Positions 29,432-36,713 of a DNA stretch of 64,000 nucleotides are shown in pieces. A model generated the notes under the pieces. It searched no databases and was not told where the DNA came from. It saw only the letters and a list, made by a program, of their open reading frames with translations. Made by a program: the position numbers and the translations under genes. Within the stretch, counting starts at the first letter, position 1. Each line of letters opens with the position of its first letter. The DNA is from Paenibacillus silagei (lineage in GTDB: Bacteria; Bacillota; Bacilli; Paenibacillales; Paenibacillaceae): positions 1-64,000 of the forward strand of contig NZ_JAGGLV010000001.1 in NCBI RefSeq assembly GCF_017874735.1, read 5' to 3'.

Positions 29432-30665
29432 AATTCCTCTCCAATCTTCTCTTTTCTATTTCATGTGTCACCCTTGAAACCCTTTGTTCCCAAGTATGTT
29501 GTTCTGCAATCGATTTTAGATAAGCTTTCCTGCTCAAGTCATTTTTTCTCTTTAATGCCAATTCAAGTTTTTCTTTAAATTCCAAGTGACTACATGCCAC
29601 TAAGGATTCATCAATACTCCTGACTTCTGGTAGATCTGTACTAACGACTTCTTTACCGCCAGCCAAATACTCAAAGACTTTCACAGGAGACGTACTAAGT
29701 GTAATATCATTTATTACAAAGGGGATAATCGCCACATCATAATATGTCAATAAGCTGGGAATGAACTCGTAATTAATTCTTTTTAAAAAGAAAACATTAC
29801 TCACTGCTTCAAAATTCCCCACTTCATTTTCTACCTCTTTATAAATCTCACCAACCATAATAAAAGCTATTTCGGGAAAATCACCTGATAACTTATTCAA
29901 CAACTCAAAATCAAACCATTCTGCAATAGCCCCATAATATCCAACAACTAATTTATAGTTATTATTCATAGTAGATAAAGCATTTATCTCTGATAGAGGT
30001 TTATTGAAATCTTTGACTTGAACGCCATTGGGAATACTAATCACATCTTGACGTATTTTCGAAACATTATTTAAAATGACCTTAGAAGTAGCTAAAACAA
30101 TATCTGCAGTATTTAAGGACTGAGTATAGTCCTCTTTGATAGTATTATACCCATCGAAAGTTGTAATATCGTCTATAACATCATATATATGAATCACTGG
30201 ATATTTTTCTTTCAAGCATTGAACATACTTAAGCTGATGAGGCCAGTATTGCCATACAACTACATCTTTGCCTGCAAGATTATGAATGAAATTATCAGTA
30301 CCATTATTAAACAAGTATATCCTTGGCTCAACCTCAAAAAAACCTCTTACACTCCAATCCGGTTTATATGGATAAGAAGTATCGGTTAAGTAAATAACGA
30401 TATCCCCCCCTTCTGCCAATGTTCTAGCAATCTGCTGTGGCCTTTGGAACATATATCCCCACGGACAACTAGGGGAGGGGAAGATATAAATAACCTTCCC
30501 CTTGTTATTTGAAATTATTTCATCCAACATTCTCGAATTTTTTTTGTGACTAGGAAAGTTTAGCACTTTTCTCTTTATTAGACCGTTAGGAAGACGATGG
30601 ACTACTTTTCTAGAAAGAATAATTGGCGTCTTGATATGTCTAATAATTTTATTGAAATTCCCCAT
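29412..30665 (-). CDS. GT-B glycosyltransferase with RPQQ motif
   Basis: I choose ATG 30665, which follows GAGGA at 8 nt, over 30680, where the site would lie inside the gene. 417 residues. The segment FPSPSCPWGYMFQRPQQIARTLAE is a signature shared with the N-terminal half of the neighbouring 903-residue enzyme. YYGAIAEWFDFELL and LSTSPVKVFEYLAGGKEVVSTDLPE form the donor domain. The two genes look like duplicates of one GT-B module. Confidence 0.85.
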   Translation of the reverse strand: MGNFNKIIRHIKTPIILSRKVVHRLPNGLIKRKVLNFPSHKKNSRMLDEIISNNKGKVIYIFPSPSCPWGYMFQRPQQIARTLAEGGDIVIYLTDTSYPYKPDWSVRGFFEVEPRIYLFNNGTDNFIHNLAGKDVVVWQYWPHQLKYVQCLKEKYPVIHIYDVIDDITTFDGYNTIKEDYTQSLNTADIVLATSKVILNNVSKIRQDVISIPNGVQVKDFNKPLSEINALSTMNNNYKLVVGYYGAIAEWFDFELLNKLSGDFPEIAFIMVGEIYKEVENEVGNFEAVSNVFFLKRINYEFIPSLLTYYDVAIIPFVINDITLSTSPVKVFEYLAGGKEVVSTDLPEVRSIDESLVACSHLEFKEKLELALKRKNDLSRKAYLKSIAEQHTWEQRVSRVTHEIEKRRLERNYENRSF

Positions 30666-30686
30666 AGTTTTTTTCCTCATTTTTAA

Positions 30687-33398
30687 CTATTGTTGTAAAA
30701 CAACTTGTTTATCAAGTAAAGGTTCAAGACCTGCCACTTCCATTCCACTAACTAATTGGTTAGGAGAGTACGCAGATAAAAATACATATTCATTGTCTGA
30801 ACTCAATTTATGATACTCCAATTGTCCCGCATAAATAATTGAATTGAACTTGATATTATCAAACAAATCTAATCGATTGGTTATATATATGTCATCACTT
30901 AACTTCCTTACCCCCGCAAATGCAACGGAATTATACGTATGAACATATACGATTACCATTTTTCCATCGCTAGCCATTGTTTTGGCAAGACTTTCAGCAC
31001 CGTTAACAGCCCTTTTACTAGACCAATTAGAATCTCCCAGAATTAAAACAGAAGATTTTTTCAAGTTCTTCATAACAACACCAACACTTTTGTTATCAAA
31101 GCAATTAAAGAAGATAGTTCTAGGGTTCTTTGGATATTCCCATTGCCTATTCCACTTTGACTCGAAATACCCTTTGTTTGTTTCCCAAACTTCATTGTAC
31201 TTAACAGAGTCAATTTTTTTAAAACTTGCACTTCCGTGATGGTATACAAAAGCATCTTGTACAACTACCAGTTTATAACCTAAGGTCTTCACCTGTTCAC
31301 AGAAATCATCATCCTCAAACATTCCAATTCCATAATTCAAATCTAATCCACCCAAACGATCATATACATCACGTTGAATAGCAACACAATAAAAGCCTAA
31401 TAGATCTGTTTCATAATATTGTTGATCATACAACTCGTAGAACTCGCTTAACCACAGCCTATCTGCTCCATTTATTGGGTCTCCTTGAAAAAAGTCTAAC
31501 ATTTGGTCATTACCAACCGAGTTAGAAACTGGGCCAGCCATGCCTATAGTACTATCCATTTTCATAGGTCTAATAAGACGATGAATCCATCCCGGAGACA
31601 CAATAGTATCATTATTAAGAAGAATAATAAATTCTCCTGTTGCTTCTTTGCAGCCTATTGTATTTCCCCCTGCAAATCCCGTATTTTCAGGTGAAAGTAC
31701 AATTTTCAAATGAGGGTGCATCAAACGCGCTAATTCTATCCTCGTTTCATCAGTAGACAAATTATCAACGACTATAACTTCTAAATTGGGGTAATCATTA
31801 TTAAGTAATAAGCTATTCAAACATTGTTTTGTATACGTCCAGTTGTTATACGTAACAATTACAATACTTACTTTAGGGAAAAACCTTGTTTGCATTTCTT
31901 CATTTAGAGATTTATACCTAGAATTCCATGTGTTATCCAAAGCGTATTTTTTTCTTTTCTCCACTGTCCTATCATTTGTTTCCTTTAATGCAAGTAGAAT
32001 AGATCTTTCAAAATCCTCATGAGTATTTGCTAAATATAAATAGTCCGACATTAGTTTTAATTCGGGCAGGTCTGTTGAAACGACTGGCTTTCCAGCTGCT
32101 AAATATTCGTATATTTTAACGGGATTAGTAGCCAAGGTTAAATTATTCTTCACAAATGGAATGAGTGCCACATCAAATTGATTCAAATACTTTGGAAGTT
32201 CATGATAAGGCATTTCTCCTAAGAATTTCACATTAGAGATGTTATCAGCCCTTGTTGTATCACACCCGAAAGTATCACCAATTAAAATAAAAGTCCAATC
32301 TTTATTTTTTTTCGCCAAACTGCAAATAAGATCAATGTCGAACCATTCTGAAATAGCTCCGTAATATCCGATAACACTACCTGAAGGCGCTAATCTTTCT
32401 GTCAGAATTTTAGTTTCATCAGAAAAATGTGTATATTCTCCTGCATTTCTAATAAGGACTGTATTATCATTTTCAATACTAATTTTTTCATACAATCTTT
32501 GTGAGGAAGCTATGACTAGATCAGCCTTAACCATTAATTGTTTTTCATCAGTGAGCATACTTTTCGAATTTGTAGAAAAACCTTCATGATCGTCCATACA
32601 ATCGTAAACCACTTTATTTAATGGGATTCCATCTATTAGCGGCTTCCAAAAAGGCAAATCGACAATGGAGACCGTGAACCCGATATCAAACTTTTCCTGA
32701 ATATATTCTAAGCACCAACCGAGATATAACAAGTCATCCAAATCTTCAATACGATCACGATAAACATTAATCGGGTTTTTCGAACATATTTGTACAGTCC
32801 AAACGTTTTTCCTAACCTCTATAACTGTTATCTCTTTTGAGACTTCTTCATAGGTAAGATTACCTTTCAATAGAGGGATAATGTCAACGGAGAGATAAAA
32901 AACTCTATGCCCAGACTCTGCAAATTGAACTGATAATTGTTGAGGACGTTGCCATCTAAAATCCCAGTTAATAACGGGGAATCGAAAAATATCGTAAGAT
33001 TTAGGAACATCAAAAGTAATGAAACTCCCCTCATACTTTAACTCAGAGGTATATTTTGAAGAGTTTGACGCTTTCTTTTTTTCTTTAATTTCATACATTT
33101 CTATTTTTTCGGATTGAATAGGTGAAAATTTACTTAATGAATATTCAATAGGAATAGCTTTTTTAGTAATTTTTTTTTGTACCCAAGATATGAACTTTCT
33201 CTTTTCAGTCCGGTCACCCTTTAGGAACTGTTCGTTCACCCTTCTCAAAAGACACATTAACTTCCATGCCTTAGTTGACTCAAGTAAAGAGAGTTGGTTT
33301 TTGAGCGTTTTTATGGTTTTCATATTAATTTCATTAGCAATTTTGCTGTTTTGCAATTCACTTTCCATCTCTTCAATTTCTTGAGGAATAATACCCAT
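30687..33398 (-). CDS. Two-domain glycosyltransferase: RPQQ-type GT-B plus GT2
   Basis: Start at ATG 33398 behind AAAGGTGG. About 903 residues. Residues 5-60 form a short coiled coil. From about 125 to 500 a GT-B module has WRWQRPQQ-like DFRWQRPQQLSVQFAES, GYYGAISEWFDIDL and NPVKIYEYLAAGKPVVSTDLPE. From about 505 to 750 a GT2 module has VSIVIVTYNNW, VVDNLSTDET, NTGFAGGN, LLNNDT and EDDDFCEQ. A C-terminal ~130 residues of unknown fold follows. Such fusions are known for rhamnan-type glycan polymerases (compare WsaE/WsaF of Geobacillus). It likely adds two linkages of the repeat unit. Confidence 0.85.
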   Translation of the reverse strand: MGIIPQEIEEMESELQNSKIANEINMKTIKTLKNQLSLLESTKAWKLMCLLRRVNEQFLKGDRTEKRKFISWVQKKITKKAIPIEYSLSKFSPIQSEKIEMYEIKEKKKASNSSKYTSELKYEGSFITFDVPKSYDIFRFPVINWDFRWQRPQQLSVQFAESGHRVFYLSVDIIPLLKGNLTYEEVSKEITVIEVRKNVWTVQICSKNPINVYRDRIEDLDDLLYLGWCLEYIQEKFDIGFTVSIVDLPFWKPLIDGIPLNKVVYDCMDDHEGFSTNSKSMLTDEKQLMVKADLVIASSQRLYEKISIENDNTVLIRNAGEYTHFSDETKILTERLAPSGSVIGYYGAISEWFDIDLICSLAKKNKDWTFILIGDTFGCDTTRADNISNVKFLGEMPYHELPKYLNQFDVALIPFVKNNLTLATNPVKIYEYLAAGKPVVSTDLPELKLMSDYLYLANTHEDFERSILLALKETNDRTVEKRKKYALDNTWNSRYKSLNEEMQTRFFPKVSIVIVTYNNWTYTKQCLNSLLLNNDYPNLEVIVVDNLSTDETRIELARLMHPHLKIVLSPENTGFAGGNTIGCKEATGEFIILLNNDTIVSPGWIHRLIRPMKMDSTIGMAGPVSNSVGNDQMLDFFQGDPINGADRLWLSEFYELYDQQYYETDLLGFYCVAIQRDVYDRLGGLDLNYGIGMFEDDDFCEQVKTLGYKLVVVQDAFVYHHGSASFKKIDSVKYNEVWETNKGYFESKWNRQWEYPKNPRTIFFNCFDNKSVGVVMKNLKKSSVLILGDSNWSSKRAVNGAESLAKTMASDGKMVIVYVHTYNSVAFAGVRKLSDDIYITNRLDLFDNIKFNSIIYAGQLEYHKLSSDNEYVFLSAYSPNQLVSGMEVAGLEPLLDKQVVLQQ

Positions 33399-33415
33399 TA
33401 AAATATAGCCACCTT

Positions 33416-34492
33416 TCAATCAATCCCCAAATTGTTTGGATTAACTTGATCTCTTTTTTCAACTTCGCTTTTTAAAATTTCAATCCATTTATTTTTTTCT
33501 TCAATTTCAGCTTTTAAAAACAATGTAGCCTGATCTCTTTTTTCAACTTCATCTTTCAAAATCTTAATCCATTTATCTTTTTCCATAGTTTCGTTTAATA
33601 ATCCTACTGAATTTTCTTCCCTTTTGTTTACTTCATCTTGCAATATAGCGATCCATTTATCCTTTTCTATCAATTCATTTCTTAAATCCAGGACTCCTTG
33701 ATCTCGCAGTTCAATCTCTTCTTTTAACTTACCTATCCATTCTTTTAAAGTTTGATTCTCTTCATTTATAATTTTGTTAGCTTCATCTCTTTTTTTAATA
33801 TCTTCGTTCAACTTCGTCACGAAGTCTTCTTCTTCGTTGACCGCCTCATCCATTTGAGGATTATATATTTCCAAGTTTAGTTCACTCAATATTTTAGAGT
33901 CCTTCTTAGTAAATACAATTAATAATTGTTTACCTGGCCAATATTCGGGATTACTATTAACTACTTTAAAATAACTCATGATAAACGAATTAATTTCCAA
34001 AGGAAAAGTCCCATATTCAAATGTATAAAAATGTTCTTTAATTCTATTTTTCTCTTGAAAAGGCACCATGACAATTAGCATTTCATTTGTAAATTCTAAT
34101 ATTTTCTGTACCCATTCAAGGGGATTGGTATAATGCTCCAAACAATTAGAAGTAAAAATAACATCGAACTTCTTACCGTACTCTTCAAGTGCCCCATCAT
34201 AAAAAGTATACTTTGGATAGTTTTCTCTAGCTTTACGAATAGCTGATTTAGAGAAGTCCAAACCACTCACGTGAAACTCTGGGAAATAACTGCCTATAAC
34301 ATCAACTCCGTCACCCTCAGCACAACCCCAATCAAGGAAGGTCAGTTTTTCTTTTTTTATGGTGTTTATTAGAGAACTTGGCAGCAGCCTTAATGCGAGA
34401 TTTGTAAAATATTGCGTCTGATTTCTGCCACCCTTCGATTCCCAATCCTCTTCAAATCTTGAGTCCCAGTATTTCTTACTGTTGATCTCCAT
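33416..34492 (-). CDS. SAM methyltransferase with C-terminal periodic coiled coil (WbdD-like ruler candidate)
   Basis: 358 residues. Residues 1-205 are a class I methyltransferase with SAM motif FLDWGCAEGDG (53-63), the acidic DF pair after strand 2, and TSNCLEHY. Residues about 224-350 are a charged coiled coil built of 28-residue (four-heptad) repeats: tryptophans at 252, 280, 308 and 336 are exactly 28 apart. No kinase domain is seen, unlike WbdD. The start shares an A with the Wzt stop (TAATG). Inferred role: methylate the non-reducing end, stop chain growth and set its length before export. Confidence 0.8.
   Translation of the reverse strand: MEINSKKYWDSRFEEDWESKGGRNQTQYFTNLALRLLPSSLINTIKKEKLTFLDWGCAEGDGVDVIGSYFPEFHVSGLDFSKSAIRKARENYPKYTFYDGALEEYGKKFDVIFTSNCLEHYTNPLEWVQKILEFTNEMLIVMVPFQEKNRIKEHFYTFEYGTFPLEINSFIMSYFKVVNSNPEYWPGKQLLIVFTKKDSKILSELNLEIYNPQMDEAVNEEEDFVTKLNEDIKKRDEANKIINEENQTLKEWIGKLKEEIELRDQGVLDLRNELIEKDKWIAILQDEVNKREENSVGLLNETMEKDKWIKILKDEVEKRDQATLFLKAEIEEKNKWIEILKSEVEKRDQVNPNNLGID
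33446..33823 (-). repeat. 84-bp coding repeats in methyltransferase coiled coil
   Basis: Four to five degenerate 84-bp units encode 28-residue repeats with the pattern WIxxLxxEVxKRD. At DNA level they are diverged but visible, with ATCCATTTAT recurring every 84 bp near 33482, 33566 and 33650 on the plus strand. Confidence 0.75.
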
Positions 34493-35781
34493 TATTCTCC
34501 CCTGCCTTGTATGAGTTGTAATTTCTGTTGAACTGGCAAATTAAAGAATCCAAACTGTTTTTGGTCATTCATACTTTTGAAATAAACAGCACCTTCAATA
34601 TAATCAATATATTCAGGTACCTGTTCCTCCCGATTTTCAAGAGCCACATTTAAAATATAATCTGCACTATTAAGCCAGTTATTAAAAATAAACACTGCTT
34701 CAAGGTATCTTTCTTTCATAGAATCTTCAAAGATAATCCCATCGGTATCTCGAGTTGTTGATACAATTAAATCCATCCCTTGTACCGATTTAATTGAAAA
34801 GGCACAACTAAAAAAATTAACATCCGCTTCTTTAGGAATTTTAAATATTACTCTAACTTTAATTTCCTCTCCTAAGTAGATTAAATCCGTCTCTTTACCT
34901 ACTTTATTAATTAATGCCGCATAAACAATAGCACCCTGGTCAGATCCCCATCTGTTTACAGCATTGAAGTCACTTTTTTCAACCTCAATCTCTTCAATCG
35001 GTTCCAGTACATTGTTTTCAATTATAGATGTTTCTTTATAATCAATTGTATTCATAAATTCGACATAGCGAGAAGTAACTTCTACTGTATCACCTATCAT
35101 TTTTAATTCGCCTTCATTGATCCATACGGCTCGATCACAAAATTGACGAATGGAATAAACGTCATGACTGACAAATAGAATCGTTACTCCTTTATCTCTG
35201 AGTTCTCTAAATTTATTAAAACACTTCGTTTGAAATTTAATATCACCCACCGCTAGAGCTTCGTCAACAATAAGTATTTCGGGTTCAACATTTACTGCAA
35301 CTGCAAAAGCTAATCTTGCAAACATACCACTAGAATACATTTTCACAGGTTGTTTTATAAATTCGCCAATATCTGCGAATGCTAATATTTGTTCCATTTT
35401 AGCGTCTATCTCATTTTTTTTATACCCTAACAATGTGCCATTTAAATAAATATTCTCAATCCCTGTATATTCCATATTAAAACCAGCACCAAGCTCTAAT
35501 ATGGAGGATATCTTATCACTTTTCATTTCAAGAGTTCCAGATGATTGGAGTAACACACCTGTAATTATCTTTAGTAAAGTCGATTTTCCAGAACCATTTT
35601 TCCCTACTACCCCTATTGTTTCCCCTTTTTTCACATCAAAACTTATATTATTCAAAGCATAAAATGAATGAGAATATTTTTTCCCGAATGGGTTTAAAGA
35701 CTCTTTCAACCTGTCTAGCGGTGTATTATATAGTTTATAGGTCTTGGACAAATTTTTTAAAGAAATGATATTATCTGACAT
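34492..35781 (-). CDS. wzt: Wzt-type ABC transporter ATPase with C-terminal glycan-binding domain
   Basis: The ATG at 35781 follows AGGAGG. Longer reading upstream would overlap wzm. 429 residues. The ATPase part (1-240) has Walker A GKNGSGKST (60-68), ELGAGFNMEYTGIENI typical of polysaccharide exporters, signature YSSGM, Walker B ILIVDEAL and the SHD switch. Residues about 265-429 form an extra beta-rich domain like the Wzt C-terminal domain that recognises a modified chain end. This is consistent with the methyltransferase gene fused by TAATG just downstream. Confidence 0.93.
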   Translation of the reverse strand: MSDNIISLKNLSKTYKLYNTPLDRLKESLNPFGKKYSHSFYALNNISFDVKKGETIGVVGKNGSGKSTLLKIITGVLLQSSGTLEMKSDKISSILELGAGFNMEYTGIENIYLNGTLLGYKKNEIDAKMEQILAFADIGEFIKQPVKMYSSGMFARLAFAVAVNVEPEILIVDEALAVGDIKFQTKCFNKFRELRDKGVTILFVSHDVYSIRQFCDRAVWINEGELKMIGDTVEVTSRYVEFMNTIDYKETSIIENNVLEPIEEIEVEKSDFNAVNRWGSDQGAIVYAALINKVGKETDLIYLGEEIKVRVIFKIPKEADVNFFSCAFSIKSVQGMDLIVSTTRDTDGIIFEDSMKERYLEAVFIFNNWLNSADYILNVALENREEQVPEYIDYIEGAVYFKSMNDQKQFGFFNLPVQQKLQLIQGRGE

Positions 35782-35789
35782 AGCTCCTC

Positions 35790-36575
35790 CTATAAAACAT
35801 CCGCGAAATGTGGTTTTAGTTTCTTGAAAATCTTTTTTCCCAAAAACAAAAATAATAATGTAACAAACCAGAACCAAGATGACAAAAATGGTTTTTCCCA
35901 AAACCAAACATGATTAATAAAAGTATCTCTATACCCTTGAACGATATAATACATAGGATTTAACATTAAAATAGATTTGAAGTTATCAGGAATTTGTTTC
36001 ATATCCCAAAAAATAGGTGTCAGCCAAAACCCAAATTGAACTACCATTGATATTAGAGGACCAGTATCTTTCAAAAAAACAGAAAGAGCGGAAAAGAGCC
36101 ATCCTGCGCCTGTTACAAGAACAGTCATAGAAAATAAATAGTAAAGAAATTGAAGATTATAAAAAGAAAAGGAGTAGCCATATAAGAAAAACAGAAGGAA
36201 AACAATAAAAATAAAAAACAAATGTACATATAAAGAAGAAATTATTTTCACCAAGGGCAAAAGTTCAACTTTAAATACAACTTTTTTGACTAAAAAATCA
36301 TTTTCTAGTATGGCTCCAGTAGTTGCATTCAGACTATCAGAAAAGAAAAACCAAGGAACTAATCCCACAGTCAGCCATAAAATATATGGAACATTATTAA
36401 TTGGCACTGACTTAAACCCTACTTGGAAAACAAACCAAAAAATCAATATAGTTATTGCAGGCTGGATAAAAGCCCAAATAACACCCAGGTACGAGCCTAG
36501 GTATTTTTTTTGAAAATCGGTTTTAGAAAGTTCAAATAATAAAGAAGCCGTTGAGCGTAAGTTTTTTTGCTGCAT
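35790..36575 (-). CDS. wzm: Wzm-type ABC-2 polysaccharide export permease
   Basis: I prefer ATG 36575 (MQQKN), with AAAAGGAG 13 nt upstream, over 36617, which has no site and sits near the likely promoter. 261 residues, six helices. The amphipathic N-terminus ELSKTDFQKKYLGSYLGVIWAFIQP is the family hallmark. It forms the exporter with Wzt. First gene of the leftward cluster. AT-rich coding. Confidence 0.92.
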   Translation of the reverse strand: MQQKNLRSTASLLFELSKTDFQKKYLGSYLGVIWAFIQPAITILIFWFVFQVGFKSVPINNVPYILWLTVGLVPWFFFSDSLNATTGAILENDFLVKKVVFKVELLPLVKIISSLYVHLFFIFIVFLLFFLYGYSFSFYNLQFLYYLFSMTVLVTGAGWLFSALSVFLKDTGPLISMVVQFGFWLTPIFWDMKQIPDNFKSILMLNPMYYIVQGYRDTFINHVWFWEKPFLSSWFWFVTLLFLFLGKKIFKKLKPHFADVL

Positions 36576-36643
36576 GTTAATTTCAATACTCCTTTTAAGC
36601 AAGCTAATAATTTTCACATATAATGTTTGCTGTTTTGATGGTG

Positions 36644-36658
36644 TTATACTTGGTATAA
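36644..36658. promoter_or_regulatory. Small palindrome between divergent glycan genes
   Basis: TTATAC-TTG-GTATAA is a perfect 6-bp inverted repeat in the 138-bp divergent region. It overlaps the -35 of the rightward promoter candidate, so an operator is possible. Confidence 0.35.
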
Positions 36659-36679
36659 AAACTTTCGTTATGCTAAAAT
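36650..36679 (+). promoter_or_regulatory. Candidate promoter of ligase gene
   Basis: TTGGTA (36650-36655), 18 nt, TAAAAT (36674-36679) preceded by TGC, so an extended -10. The start codon is about 35 nt further on. Confidence 0.45.
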
Positions 36680-36713
36680 ATTGTCGTACCTACAGATAAA
36701 GGAGATTATAAAC

